Source: Simkaniaceae bacterium
GTDB taxonomy: Bacteria > Chlamydiota > Chlamydiia > Chlamydiales > JACRBE01
Reading direction: 5' to 3'
Assembly (NCBI GenBank): GCA_021734805.1
Contig: JAIPIG010000008.1
Location: 1 to 60,986, forward strand
DNA: 60,986 nucleotides
The translations under genes were made by a program, and so were the position numbers. Below the pieces are notes generated by a model that did no database searches, had not been told where the DNA came from, and saw only the letters and a list, made by a program, of their open reading frames with translations. Shown here piece by piece: positions 1 to 8,167 of this stretch. The first letter of the stretch is position 1. Each line of letters starts with the position of its first letter.

Positions 1-2
1 TA

Positions 3-178
3 TATACCGCTCGTCATTCAAGAGTTGTTTTTTTTGTCGCCGGCATCCCCGCTTGGTCGATTTACCTCACCTCTGCCTATTGTCAATAGCGCGTCGGTTC
101 GGTAAAGGGCCTTCGGCCCGATCGACCATCGGTGCGCCGGCTTCTACAAATTCCAACTCTTGAATCACTCCCGGTATA
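3..178. repeat. MITE-like element, family A, copy A1
   Basis: About 176 bp with terminal inverted repeats starting TATACCG. One end reads TATACCGCTCGTCATTCAAG and the other is the complement of TATACCGGGAGTGATTCAAG. The interior carries the family hallmarks CGCCGGCATCCCCGCTTGG, a CTATTGTCAATAG palindrome and GGCCTTCGGCC. It has no credible coding content. Near-identical copies lie at 2910-3088, 43035-43215 and 49487-49665, and a partial one at 9142-9253. It abuts the family C element at 177-274, sharing the TA. Confidence 0.85.
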
Positions 179-274
179 TACCGAAATAAATTGAAGAATT
201 GGGTTTTATCTTCGCCGGCATCTTCAACTTTTCACCCTTAATTTCTTGACCTATCTTCAACTCCTTTCGGTATA
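177..274. repeat. MITE-like element, family C, internally deleted copy C1
   Basis: The element has TATACCGAAATAAATTGAAG at one end and CTTTCGGTATA at the other. It matches the first half of the 175 bp copies at 19663-19837 and 49279-49453. It lacks the middle to right portion, jumping from GACCTATCTTCAA straight to CTCCTTTCGGTATA. Ends of the same TATACCG type as family A suggest mobilisation by a common transposase, which is an inference. Confidence 0.8.
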
Positions 275-399
275 ACTAAAAACAGAGCATGGGCTTATAG
301 GACAGAATCATATCATTTTTTTATTGACCAACTAATGCGTTTTACTTAAAAGAGAAAAATTATTTTTATATATAACCCATTTCAAAAAGGTCAAAAAAA

Positions 400-579
400 A
401 TGCGTACTACACCAACAAGTGAACAAGTCGCCGTTAACCCAAATAATCAATCCAATCAATTCAAGCCAAACACACTACTTCCCATAAATCCATTTGGAAA
501 GGGTGTGGCATTTACAGCCTCTTCCAATAAGGATCTAACGGCACAGAGAGTTCAAAAAATTGTAGGCGTTTTCTTTTAG
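400..579 (+). CDS. Possible small protein or effector remnant, 59 aa
   Basis: An ATG at 400 opens a 59-codon frame ending at TAG 577-579. An AAGG lies about nine bases upstream as a possible ribosome-binding site. The protein begins MRTTPTSEQVAVNPNNQSNQ: polar, rich in Thr, Asn, Gln and Pro, with no membrane segment or domain I recognise. It converges on bioY and overlaps its 3' end by four bases. Low-complexity polar N-termini of this kind are common on secreted proteins of intracellular bacteria, so it could be the front of a truncated effector. It could also be a chance frame. The stretch from 275 to 399 is AT-rich and holds nothing else I recognise. Confidence 0.3.
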   Translation: MRTTPTSEQVAVNPNNQSNQFKPNTLLPINPFGKGVAFTASSNKDLTAQRVQKIVGVFF

Positions 580-1124
580 TTTTTGACAAGCCGAGAAAAG
601 AAGATCAGTTTAAAAAAGTCTCCTAATACATAGGGGAGAAAACCGCATAAAATAGCTTGCTGTAGCCCCATGAAAACGGATAGCCATGCCACTCCGAAGA
701 TGAAGTTTAAAAGGCTTGCTATTCCCATAACTGAAAAAGCTCTCAGCCGCTTATTTTCAATTTTTAGCCTTTCATAAAGCGGCGCTATGACAAAAGGCGA
801 AATAAGAAAGAAAAACAAATACCCGGCTGTAGGACCAACAAACTTCATAATGCCCCCACCCGCGCCTGCGGAAATAGGCAATCCCAATGCGGCTTCTAAT
901 AAGTACGCGGCAATCGCATAAAAGGCAACTCTACGTCCAAGTAAAAGAGGGAGAAAAAAGATCAATTGCGCTTGCAATGTGAATGGAACGGGCGAAATAG
1001 AAGGAAGATAAATTGAGAATAATCCGCTTAAGATGAGCGCAAGATTAATCAATACGAATCGCCCCATTTGGTGCAAGCGTTCGTTTGTTTGTATCATTGA
1101 CGGTGTTAATGCAATTGTACTCAT
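576..1124 (-). CDS. bioY: Biotin transporter BioY
   Basis: BioY is the substrate-binding S component of ECF-type biotin transporters and sits in the cytoplasmic membrane. The 182-residue protein has about six hydrophobic segments. It carries the family hallmarks SPVPFTLQAQ near residues 44-53, a Gly-rich ISAGAGGGIMKFVGPTAGYL stretch near 84-103, and GVAWL further on. The length is normal. Its ATG overlaps the Nudix stop codon by one base (TAATG), indicating translational coupling. No EcfA or EcfT gene is in the window, so it either works alone, as reported for some BioY proteins, or uses a module elsewhere. Biotin is needed by acetyl-CoA carboxylase, which fits its place beside fabF. Confidence 0.9.
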   Translation of the reverse strand: MSTIALTPSMIQTNERLHQMGRFVLINLALILSGLFSIYLPSISPVPFTLQAQLIFFLPLLLGRRVAFYAIAAYLLEAALGLPISAGAGGGIMKFVGPTAGYLFFFLISPFVIAPLYERLKIENKRLRAFSVMGIASLLNFIFGVAWLSVFMGLQQAILCGFLPYVLGDFFKLIFFSRLVKN

Positions 1125-1555
1125 TATTTTTCTATCCTTTTCATGAGTTCTTCACAGACTGCTCTACAGTCATTATAGGTGATTTTTTCAAGTGCTTTCT
1201 GAATTGTTAACCATTCGCCACTCATGATTTCATGGTGTTGTAGCTCAAAATCAGCGCTTGTCACTTCACCCAGGTAATAGTGGACATGTTTATCAATGAT
1301 TTGTCCATTTACATGTCGGTATTCATAGTTTTCGGCAATCGGATTGGTATCTAAGAAACGACTCACTTGTAAATGCGTCTCTTCAAAAAGCTCTCTTTTA
1401 GCTGCTTCAATGGGTGTTTCTCCATCATTTGCATGGCCTTTAGGAAACCCCCAATACGACCCATTGCGGTGCTGAACGAGAAACACGCTCCACCCTTGTT
1501 TATGATGACAGAGAGGGATAATTCCATATGAGATATCAAAAATGGGTGCTCCCAT
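1124..1555 (-). CDS. Nudix (MutT-type) hydrolase, Ap4A-hydrolase-like
   Basis: Nudix enzymes cleave nucleoside diphosphates linked to another group. The Nudix box is visible near residues 40-62 as GHANDGETPIEAAKREL then FEETHL. It agrees with GX5EX7REUXEEXGU except that the usual Gly before the last position is His. The length of 143 residues suits the diadenosine tetraphosphate hydrolase branch. In C. trachomatis a MutT-like gene (CT771, from memory) also follows fabF. Here it starts six bases after the fabF stop and overlaps bioY by one base, so fabF, this gene and bioY probably form one transcript. Substrate specificity is inferred from family and context only. Confidence 0.87.
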   Translation of the reverse strand: MGAPIFDISYGIIPLCHHKQGWSVFLVQHRNGSYWGFPKGHANDGETPIEAAKRELFEETHLQVSRFLDTNPIAENYEYRHVNGQIIDKHVHYYLGEVTSADFELQHHEIMSGEWLTIQKALEKITYNDCRAVCEELMKRIEK

Positions 1556-1561
1556 ATTTAC

Positions 1562-2821
1562 CTATTGGTTAAAAGGAAGAAAGAGAAGGCTTGCGTTATG
1601 CCCACCAAAACCAAATGAATTCGACAGGGCCCCGGTAATATGCGCATCAACTGCCTTATCTTTCACTATTTTAAGGTCCTCAATCTCTTCCTCAGGGTTT
1701 TGAATATTTAAAGTCGGGTGGATTTTGGAATTCTCAATGGATTTAATCGTTGCAATGGCTTCCATGCCCCCTGCTGCTCCAAGACAATGCCCTATCAATG
1801 ACTTCGTCCCATTAATCCATATATTTGTCGCATGGGAACCAAAAGTTTTTCGAATCGCTCGAATTTCACAAAGATCCCCCACACTTGTTGAAGTCGCATG
1901 GGCATTGATATAATTAATGATCGACGGATCCACACCGGCATCGCGGATTGTAATATTGATACACTCACTAACAACTGAACCGTCCGGCCTAGGATCTGTC
2001 AGGTGAAATGCGTCGGCATTGGCTCCATAACCGGCAATCTCCGCATAGATATGGGCGCCACGCTTTTGAGCATGCTCTAAACTCTCTAAAACTAAAACAC
2101 CTGCGCCTGCACCCATGACAAACCCGTCTCGATCCTTATCCCAAGGACGAGAGGCAGCTGTACAATCATCATTGCGCTGTGAGAGCGCTTTACAAGCTGT
2201 AAATCCGGCAAGTCCTACATCATTGATCGGTGCTTCTGATCCACCGCAAAGCATCAAATCAGCTTCACCACTGCGAATATGATGGAAAGCTGCCCCAATC
2301 GAATGATTAGCCGTTGCACAAGCTGTTGAAATGGAGTAATTAGGCCCTCTAAAATCGATTTCCATACTGAGCATTCCGCTCGCCATATTGGTAATAATAT
2401 AAGGGATAAAGAAAGGGGTTAAACGCTTATGACCTTTTTCCATAATGGAAATGACACCATCCGTAAAAGCCTTCATCCCCCCCATACCGGAGCCAACAAT
2501 CACACCACATCTTGCCTTATCAAGGTGATCGAGTGCATGTAACTCAAAACCGGCATCTTCAAGGGCGCGCTTTCCGGCAACAATAGCATATGAGATAAAT
2601 GGATCAACGCGACGTGCTTGTTTCTTATCGAGGTAATCCCCCACATCAAAATCTTTAACATCAGCGGCAAAACGGGTTGGATATTCCGATACGTCAAAAG
2701 CATCAATAGCTCTGACACCACTTTTACCCTCAAGAAGTGAATTAAAAAAATGATTTACATCCATTCCAAAGCAGGAAACACACCCAAGACCTGTTACAAC
2801 AACGCGTTTTTTTGTCATCAT
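1562..2821 (-). CDS. fabF: 3-oxoacyl-ACP synthase II FabF
   Basis: FabF condenses malonyl-ACP with acyl-ACP during fatty acid elongation in the cytosol. The 419-residue protein has the thiolase-fold Cys-His-His triad: C168 in SISTACATA, H308 in NAHATSTSVGD and H345 in SLIGHCLGAAGG. The glycine-rich end NSFGFGGHN is intact. Two adjacent ATG codons begin the frame (MMTKKRVVVTG), and the second is an equally good start. It lies upstream of the Nudix gene and downstream of rsfS. The 580 bases separating it from rsfS are filled by repeats, so it may have its own promoter in or near them. Confidence 0.96.
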   Translation of the reverse strand: MMTKKRVVVTGLGCVSCFGMDVNHFFNSLLEGKSGVRAIDAFDVSEYPTRFAADVKDFDVGDYLDKKQARRVDPFISYAIVAGKRALEDAGFELHALDHLDKARCGVIVGSGMGGMKAFTDGVISIMEKGHKRLTPFFIPYIITNMASGMLSMEIDFRGPNYSISTACATANHSIGAAFHHIRSGEADLMLCGGSEAPINDVGLAGFTACKALSQRNDDCTAASRPWDKDRDGFVMGAGAGVLVLESLEHAQKRGAHIYAEIAGYGANADAFHLTDPRPDGSVVSECINITIRDAGVDPSIINYINAHATSTSVGDLCEIRAIRKTFGSHATNIWINGTKSLIGHCLGAAGGMEAIATIKSIENSKIHPTLNIQNPEEEIEDLKIVKDKAVDAHITGALSNSFGFGGHNASLLFLPFNQ

Positions 2822-2843
2822 CCACCTAATTTTTTTGCAAAAA

Positions 2844-2911
2844 TATACCGGGAGTGATTAAAAAAATCTCCTCTCATTTATAAAGAGGATTTTTTAATCA
2901 CGAGTGGTATA
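2844..2911. repeat. Short TATACCG-ended palindromic element (family S)
   Basis: A 68 bp element that is close to one long hairpin. TATACCGGGAGTGATTAAAA at one end is mirrored by TTTTTTAATCACGAGTGGTATA at the other, around a TCCTCT/AGAGGA centre. Its ends match those of family A but the interior is different. It abuts copy A2 and shares the TA. The T-rich arms after a hairpin could also act as a terminator. The left third of the element at 9142 is the same type. Confidence 0.75.
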
Positions 2912-3088
2912 TACCGCTCGTGATTCAAGAATTGTTTTTTTTGTCGCCGGCATCCCCGCTTGGTCGATTTGACCTCGCCTCTGCCTATTGTCAATAGCGC
3001 AGCAGCTCGGGTCAAAAGGCCTTCGGCCTGATCGACCATCGGCGCGCCGGCTTCTAAAAATTCCAACTCTTGAATCCCTCCCGGTATA
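2910..3088. repeat. MITE-like element, family A, copy A2
   Basis: A 179 bp copy in the same orientation as A1. It has TATACCGCTCGTGATTCAAG at the left and the complement of TATACCGGGAGGGATTCAAG at the right. Short frames that run through it are a by-product of the repeat and are not called as genes. Confidence 0.85.
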
Positions 3089-3210
3089 CATCGAAACTTA
3101 GGCTATAAGGTTATTGGATATTGAAAAAATCTTCAAGTGAAAATAACGAATGAAGATGGCCGTTATATCTGTCTAAAAATCAATTTCCTATACTAGAATG
3201 GCATAAAGGA

Positions 3211-3392
3211 TTTGTAACTCACCTTACGCAAAAATGAGGGTTCAGAGAGCGAGCGAGGCAAAGCCAGATCAAAACGAAGTGGTCCGAATGAGGAGGGCAT
3301 AGCCAAAGTGCTATGTCCGACGAGGAAGGATTGATATGGCAAAGCCGCAGCCGCTCTATAACCCTTCATTTTTGCGTAAGGTGAGTTTGTAA
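3211..3392. repeat. MITE-like element, family F, with target duplication
   Basis: The element at about 3218-3385 has roughly 24 bp terminal inverted repeats. CTCACCTTACGCAAAAATGA is at the left and its complement at the right, with one extra A. It is flanked by the direct repeat TTTGTAA at 3211-3217 and 3386-3392, which looks like a 7 bp target-site duplication. It lies directly downstream of the rsfS stop. The stretch from 3089 to 3210 between this and A2 holds nothing I recognise. Confidence 0.75.
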
Positions 3393-3402
3393 GAAAGTCT
3401 GC

Positions 3403-3759
3403 CTAAACAGTTGTCTTATAATTGATTGACACAACCTTAGCATCAGACCAAATGCGCTCAATTTGATAGTAATTTCTTAAATCCGGAGTCAGGATGTGGA
3501 CAATGAAATCGATATAATCAAGAGCGATCCAATCCCCCCTCATAAGTCCCTCTTCAAATGCCGGTGAAACACCCTCTTCTTTTAACGATGAAATCACCTC
3601 ACGGGCGAGAGCCTGAACATGCCGCTCTACGCTTCCTTCAGCCACAATGACAAAATCGGCCATCGATGAAACACCCCTCGTATCAATAACGAGAATGTTT
3701 ATCCCCTTTTTATCATAAATAGCCTGAGCCGCTTTTTTCACTAAATCTAATATCGACAT
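3403..3759 (-). CDS. rsfS: Ribosomal silencing factor RsfS (YbeB/Iojap)
   Basis: RsfS binds ribosomal protein uL14 on the 50S subunit and blocks subunit joining when nutrients are scarce. The 118-residue product begins MSILDLVKKAAQAIYDKKG and contains DTRGVSSMADFVIVAEGSVERHV-type family sequence, then GDWIALDYIDFIVHI. An open frame continues upstream to 3960, but those residues overlap nadD and match nothing in the family. I therefore place the start at 3759 by alignment. No strong ribosome-binding site is visible there. The neighbour upstream is nadD, a very common pairing in bacteria. The ybeB gene of C. trachomatis (CT769, from memory) also sits beside fabF. Confidence 0.92.
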   Translation of the reverse strand: MSILDLVKKAAQAIYDKKGINILVIDTRGVSSMADFVIVAEGSVERHVQALAREVISSLKEEGVSPAFEEGLMRGDWIALDYIDFIVHILTPDLRNYYQIERIWSDAKVVSINYKTTV

Positions 3760-3844
3760 GTCTGAATTCTTTTTTGTATTCCAAATGAGAAAAGAAGGAT
3801 ACACTATATCCTCTAAATCGTCCAGACAACTGTTATGATTCCCG

Positions 3845-4405
3845 TCAGCGATAAAGACGATGCGCCGTGATGTATTCATCCACAGCTTCAGGAAGGAGAT
3901 GATAACAGGGGAGCCCCTCCTTAAGTCGCAGCCGAATTTCTGTGCTTGAAATTTGCACAATCGGCGTTTTGACCACTACAAATCCCGGCATGGGTGGTGG
4001 TTTGACATCAAGACGCGATGCCAAAATAGGGTGAAATTGTTTAATAATCACCTCATAGTCCTTCCACTGAGGAAAATCGGCAATTAAATCATCTGAAATA
4101 ATGAGTTGGATCTCATCTTGAGGATAGTAGCGCTGAAGCTCATTCAAGGTATCGATCGTATAGGATACCCCCCCTCTTTTGATTTCAATATCGCATACAT
4201 CAAGCCCATCGAACTTTGAACAAGCGAGTTTAACCATTGTTAGCCGGTGAATGGGATCGGCCATTTTTTTTCGAAAGGGCGATTCGAAGTTGGGAGACAA
4301 CAAAATTTTGTCAAAGTGCTGCGTCTCTAAAATATTGATTGCGGCATTTAAATGACCATTGTGAATCGGATCATAACTACCACCAAAAAATCCAATTTTC
4401 CCCAT
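3845..4405 (-). CDS. nadD: Nicotinate-nucleotide adenylyltransferase NadD
   Basis: NadD joins ATP to nicotinate mononucleotide to give deamido-NAD in cytosolic NAD synthesis. The 186-residue protein opens with MGKIGFFGGSYDPIHNGHL, which holds the nucleotidyltransferase GGxxDPxHxGH signature at residues 8-18. Near the C-terminus VQISSTEIRLRLKEG carries the ISSTxIR signature. The length is normal. It starts eight bases after the HAD gene and lies 85 bases before the chosen rsfS start, so the three are probably cotranscribed. Confidence 0.95.
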   Translation of the reverse strand: MGKIGFFGGSYDPIHNGHLNAAINILETQHFDKILLSPNFESPFRKKMADPIHRLTMVKLACSKFDGLDVCDIEIKRGGVSYTIDTLNELQRYYPQDEIQLIISDDLIADFPQWKDYEVIIKQFHPILASRLDVKPPPMPGFVVVKTPIVQISSTEIRLRLKEGLPCYHLLPEAVDEYITAHRLYR

Positions 4406-4413
4406 ATGTCAAA

Positions 4414-5064
4414 CTATATAATTTTCCAGTTTTTTTCTATTGAGACACTCTTAAGCCGCTTGTCCGGATTGACGGCAATCTTCTCTCCCGTGCTCTCTAA
4501 AAAAGCTAAATCATGATAGCTATCGCTATAGGAGGTCATTTGATCAGGGCCTACTTTGAAATTTTCTTGCATTTGTAAAACGATTTTCGCTTTTTCATTG
4601 CCTTCAATGACTTTTAAAATACTCGAAAATATCCCGTCGGGATTGACTTCATATTCGCTTGCATAAACCTCATGAACACCAAGTACTTCTCCGAGAGGTT
4701 TAGCCAAAAAAGCCGGGGAGCTTGTCAATATAGCTGTGAAATGGCCCAAGTGGAGTGCCCGTTTAAGCTCAATATAAGTAGGCAGATAAACCATTTGAGG
4801 CATCAGGTATTCAATAAATTCATCAATGTATTGAATAAAAAGATCATGAGAACGACTCGATAAAAATAAATTAAAGGCGAGCTGATGAATTTCAGATAAA
4901 GGTAGATCTAAGTAACGATGCTTGAAATAGTAAAAAATCGAATTCGGTATCGTCGATAGGGGCAGCCTCTTCTTCTTAAGCAAAAATAAATAATACTCAA
5001 GGCTAATATTACACTTAAAAAGAGTATGATCTAGGTCAAACAAAGAAATTTTATGATAAGACAA
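4414..5064 (-). CDS. HAD-superfamily phosphatase, SerB-like subfamily IB
   Basis: This is a haloacid-dehalogenase-fold hydrolase that probably removes phosphate from a small metabolite. Motif I, LFDLDHTLF at residues 8-16, holds the two catalytic aspartates. TSSPAF near residue 115 fits motif II, and a later SDSYHDLAFLE fits the Mg-binding motif. The 216 residues suit the SerB/YfhB-like HAD-IB group. The start is uncertain: no ATG is in frame at the front, and TTG at 5064 follows GGAGG with almost no spacing. A promoter-like TTGACT, 18-base spacer, TATATC lies upstream at 5105-5134. The substrate cannot be read from sequence. Confidence 0.85.
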   Translation of the reverse strand: MSYHKISLFDLDHTLFKCNISLEYYLFLLKKKRLPLSTIPNSIFYYFKHRYLDLPLSEIHQLAFNLFLSSRSHDLFIQYIDEFIEYLMPQMVYLPTYIELKRALHLGHFTAILTSSPAFLAKPLGEVLGVHEVYASEYEVNPDGIFSSILKVIEGNEKAKIVLQMQENFKVGPDQMTSYSDSYHDLAFLESTGEKIAVNPDKRLKSVSIEKNWKII

Positions 5065-5104
5065 GCCTCCACATCCCCTCTTTTAAGAATATCATCTCAG
5101 TTTC

Positions 5105-5134
5105 GATATAGTATTTGTCATATTCAAAAGTCAA
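5105..5134 (-). promoter_or_regulatory. Predicted sigma-70-type promoter for the HAD-nadD-rsfS genes
   Basis: On the minus strand TTGACT and TATATC are separated by 18 bases, ending about 40 bases before the HAD start. This is a pattern match only. Confidence 0.45.
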
Positions 5135-5150
5135 CTAATACAAAGTCGAG

Positions 5151-6077
5151 CTAAAGTGATTCAAATTCAGTCATAATGATCGAAACCGCTTGTTCAATAG
5201 TTAATTTGCTCATATCGAGCCATTTAAAAAGAGGTTCTCGTTTAAACCAAGTGAATTGACGCTTGGCATACTGCTTGGAAGCCTTTTTAAATGAAGCAAC
5301 AAAATAGTCCCAGTCTTCAGGTGTCTTGTTCGATTGCAAAAACTCAAGTCCCTGGCGATATCCAATAGAAGCTGCCGCTGAAGTGTTTTGCAAAAGTCCA
5401 TTCTCAAGCAGTAGTTGGACTTCATTAATTAATCCCGCCTCGATCATTTGATCACAGCGCTTTTCAATTCTCGAATACAGACTTTCTTTGGGGTGATAAA
5501 TAAACCAACAGTGGAAATCAATGTCTTGAGGCCGATCTTCGCCTTTAGGAATGGGAATATGACTTACTTTGTCCCCTGTAATCGTGATGATCTCAAGAGC
5601 TCGAATAATCTTGTGGCGATCTTGAAGCGTTATTGTAGCCGCATATTCAGGATCATGGCGCTTAAGCTTTTCATAGAGCATTTCAGCTCCAAATTTTTCC
5701 ATCTCATCTTCAAGATGCTTTCTCACTTCCGGAATCGAAGGGGGCCCTTTTGGAGGACCATAGATTAATGAATGAATGTAAAAGCCATTTCCCCCTACGA
5801 CAATGGGCACATGGCCTCGGCAAAAAATATCTTTGCATGCCCGGTTAGCTTCTTCGTAATATTTGACAACATTAACGGGCTCAAAAATTTTACGGATATC
5901 GATAAGGTGATGAGGGATTTCCATTCTCTCTTCTTTTGAAACTTTAGCCGTACCGATATCCATTCCCTCATAGACCTGCATGGAATCGGCTGAAATCACT
6001 TCTCCCGAACATTCACGAGCAAGAGCCAACGATAAATTGGTTTTCCCTGAGGCTGTCGGACCCGCAATAATAATCAT
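5151..6077 (-). CDS. miaA: tRNA dimethylallyltransferase MiaA
   Basis: MiaA transfers a dimethylallyl group to A37 of tRNAs that read codons starting with U. The 308-residue protein begins MIIIAGPTASGKTNLSLALA with the P-loop GPTASGKT at residues 5-12. ISADSMQVYEGMDIGTAK follows, then the family motif VGGNGFYIHSLIYG and, late, SIGYRQ and YAKRQFTWFKRE. The reading frame stays open for about 40 codons upstream without a start codon, so the ATG at 6077 is kept. In C. trachomatis rsbV and miaA (CT765, CT766) are adjacent in the same order. Confidence 0.96.
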   Translation of the reverse strand: MIIIAGPTASGKTNLSLALARECSGEVISADSMQVYEGMDIGTAKVSKEERMEIPHHLIDIRKIFEPVNVVKYYEEANRACKDIFCRGHVPIVVGGNGFYIHSLIYGPPKGPPSIPEVRKHLEDEMEKFGAEMLYEKLKRHDPEYAATITLQDRHKIIRALEIITITGDKVSHIPIPKGEDRPQDIDFHCWFIYHPKESLYSRIEKRCDQMIEAGLINEVQLLLENGLLQNTSAAASIGYRQGLEFLQSNKTPEDWDYFVASFKKASKQYAKRQFTWFKREPLFKWLDMSKLTIEQAVSIIMTEFESL

Positions 6078-6226
6078 CTTTTTACGTGCGGTATCAATCC
6101 CTACAGGTTGAAGGGAAGGGCGTTCAATATCTTGATCTTGATTGCGAAAAGAATTAATTTCTTTATCTAGTGAATTCTCGATCTCTAAAACCTCGATCTA
6201 CTTTAAAACACTTAAATTTCAATTAC

Positions 6227-6571
6227 TTATTGAAATTTAAGTGCTTCTTTTTCCGTATTAAAAAGGTTTAAAACACGTTCAAATCCCGCCATTTTAATGA
6301 TTTCCAAGACATCATCGTCCATACCGAAAATCTTTAAAAGGCCACCGTGTGTTTTTAGTTTTTTCGTATTGGATAGGAGCACCCGAAGTCCGGCGGAACT
6401 CAAATACTCAATATGAGAAAAATCGAGAAGAATACTCGTCTCTCCAGATTCAATATCTTTTGCCAACTCGTCCTCTAAAATAGGGGATGAAATAGCATCG
6501 AGTTTCCCATCTAGGTGTAAGATAAGTGATTTATCTTTTTTTTCATTGGTAATTTGAATTCCGCCTTTCAT
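6227..6571 (-). CDS. STAS-domain anti-sigma-factor antagonist, RsbV-like
   Basis: RsbV proteins bind an anti-sigma kinase (RsbW) when unphosphorylated and free the sigma factor. This 114-residue protein is a single STAS domain. HLDGKLDAISSP near the front and DFSHIEYLSSAGLRVLL near residues 50-66 match the family, and a Ser in SSAGL is the expected phosphorylation site. It lies 11 bases downstream of the KH gene and upstream of miaA. Chlamydiae encode several RsbV/RsbW-type partners that act on sigma-66, and this is probably one of them. The partner kinase is not in the window. Confidence 0.9.
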   Translation of the reverse strand: MKGGIQITNEKKDKSLILHLDGKLDAISSPILEDELAKDIESGETSILLDFSHIEYLSSAGLRVLLSNTKKLKTHGGLLKIFGMDDDVLEIIKMAGFERVLNLFNTEKEALKFQ

Positions 6572-6582
6572 AGATTCATGCC

Positions 6583-6822
6583 TTATGCTTGTTCTTGAAT
6601 GAGCTCAAGTTTAATTCTTCGACCAAAACGAGCGCCAACCGTCATCGCAACAGTACGCAATGCCTTAATCGTACGGCCTTGACGTCCTACGATTTTGGCA
6701 ATATCTGCGTTAGCTACTTTGACTTCTACAATAGTGCTCTTATCTCCATCATACACATTCACGTTCACGGTATCTGGATCATCAACTAAATTTTTTATAA
6801 GATAAGCTATAAATTCCTGCAT
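6583..6822 (-). CDS. khpA: KH-domain RNA-binding protein, KhpA/YlqC family
   Basis: A 79-residue single KH domain protein. The GxxG loop is visible as VGRQGRTIKALRTV, residues 46-59. It begins MQEFIAYLIKNLVDDPDTVN, typical of the KhpA family, which binds RNA broadly, often with KhpB. It is first in a likely transcript with the STAS gene and miaA; a TTGAAT, 17-base spacer, TAAGAT promoter match lies at 6862-6890. The specific RNA targets are unknown. Confidence 0.9.
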   Translation of the reverse strand: MQEFIAYLIKNLVDDPDTVNVNVYDGDKSTIVEVKVANADIAKIVGRQGRTIKALRTVAMTVGARFGRRIKLELIQEQA

Positions 6823-6861
6823 AATAATAATTCGTTTTTAGTAAGTTAAACAACGGATGAA

Positions 6862-6890
6862 ATCTTATCAACTCCCAAAATTAGATTCAA
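6862..6890 (-). promoter_or_regulatory. Predicted promoter upstream of the KH-STAS-miaA genes
   Basis: On the minus strand TTGAAT and TAAGAT are separated by 17 bases, about 40 bases before the KH gene start. A second possible pair (TTGATA, 17 bases, TAACTT) overlaps it. Confidence 0.45.
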
Positions 6891-6909
6891 TTTTTTAAAC
6901 AAAATCTGC

Positions 6910-8157
6910 CTACTTGGGATCATTTTCTTCGGAGCGGGGATCCATTTCATAGGCAACGGGAGTGACACGAGGAAGGGGAACAAAATCGTGTTGCTCTTCT
7001 GAAGGAACCATTGGCTTTCGCATCATCACGTATAATCCAATCAGAGCCGTGATAGCCAAAATAAAAGCCAAATAGAAAAAGAGGGAGTTAATCCCAAAAA
7101 AAGCAATGGCCGTTGCAGAGGCAATAGGACCTCCCACAGAACCAAGTCCATAGACAATCAGCATCAGTGCCGTCGCTTTTGTAATATGATTGTGTTCAAG
7201 ATTATCGCATACTTGAGTGACTGATACGGGGTATAAAGTGAATCCGAACCCACCAATTAAAAAGGCGAAAAGATAATAAAACCAATGCATGGATGATTGA
7301 TAGAAAAAGATTGTCAATGAAAGGGCTAAAGCAACAAAAATAATGAGCATCAATGTTTTTCTACGATCGAAGTAATCAGAAAGTTTTCCAAGAGGCCATT
7401 GAAGCAAAACACCTCCGGCAATCATCACTGACATTAAATTCTGACTCGAAATATTTCGAGCCACCGCATAAATTGGCAAAAAACTATAAATGGCACTCAA
7501 TATTAAACCGGATGCCAAACAAGCCGTCACCCCAAGAGGTGACGATTTCACAATCCTTTTAAATTTAATTGCCTCTTCCGTTTTGAGCAATTCAATCCGA
7601 TTTGTCGATAATCCAACAGGAATGACACCAAGAGATGTTAGCAAAGCACAAAGCAAATAAGGATAGATTCCCTCAATGTCAAAAAAGGTTAAAAACTGCT
7701 GACTGATCGCTTGTGATAGATAGAGGCAAATCATATACAGCGATAAAATCACGCCCCTTGTCTTGACCGTACTGTAGTCGAGCATCCAACTCTCTATCAC
7801 GATATAAATCGCCGCAAGTGACATTCCATTTAAAAACCGCATCGCCCCCCACACAATGAGATTTTGAGAAATGAGCTGCAAAATCACTGTTCCCGAAGCG
7901 AGGCTTGCAAACACTGCAAGCGCCTGAATATGCCCAACACGGCGGATTAAACTCTCCATACGAAATGCGCCCAATAACATTCCCAAATAGAAAGCAGATT
8001 GGATTAAACCGATATTTTCTTTTGCAACTCCATGACCATTGAGATATAAACTAACAAAAGTCGTAAAAAACCCACTTGCCAGCATCATCAATATGACTGA
8101 AAGTAAAGGGGGAATAAAATGAAAATAAGGTTTGAAAAACGATTGATCTTTTTGCAT
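6910..8157 (-). CDS. MFS transporter, YcaD-like
   Basis: A 415-residue polytopic membrane protein with about twelve hydrophobic segments. GMLLGAFRMESLIRRVGHIQ near residues 58-77 corresponds to the loop 2-3 motif A of the major facilitator superfamily. VIESWMLDYSTVKTRG and LSQAISQQFL resemble the YcaD/YfkF branch, whose substrates are mostly unknown. The C-terminal 40 residues are hydrophilic. It starts 10 bases after the prs-like gene and is probably cotranscribed with it. Confidence 0.85.
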   Translation of the reverse strand: MQKDQSFFKPYFHFIPPLLSVILMMLASGFFTTFVSLYLNGHGVAKENIGLIQSAFYLGMLLGAFRMESLIRRVGHIQALAVFASLASGTVILQLISQNLIVWGAMRFLNGMSLAAIYIVIESWMLDYSTVKTRGVILSLYMICLYLSQAISQQFLTFFDIEGIYPYLLCALLTSLGVIPVGLSTNRIELLKTEEAIKFKRIVKSSPLGVTACLASGLILSAIYSFLPIYAVARNISSQNLMSVMIAGGVLLQWPLGKLSDYFDRRKTLMLIIFVALALSLTIFFYQSSMHWFYYLFAFLIGGFGFTLYPVSVTQVCDNLEHNHITKATALMLIVYGLGSVGGPIASATAIAFFGINSLFFYLAFILAITALIGLYVMMRKPMVPSEEQHDFVPLPRVTPVAYEMDPRSEENDPK

Positions 8158-8167
8158 TGCTACGCTC

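Noticed and set aside
2878-3091. Short overlapping frames of about 60 codons in the A2 repeat
   Set aside because: They exist only because the repeat lacks stops. The same frames are broken in other copies and have no ribosome-binding sites.
3403-3960. Long version of rsfS starting at 3960
   Set aside because: The extra 67 residues overlap nadD and match nothing in the RsfS family; the family start is at 3759.
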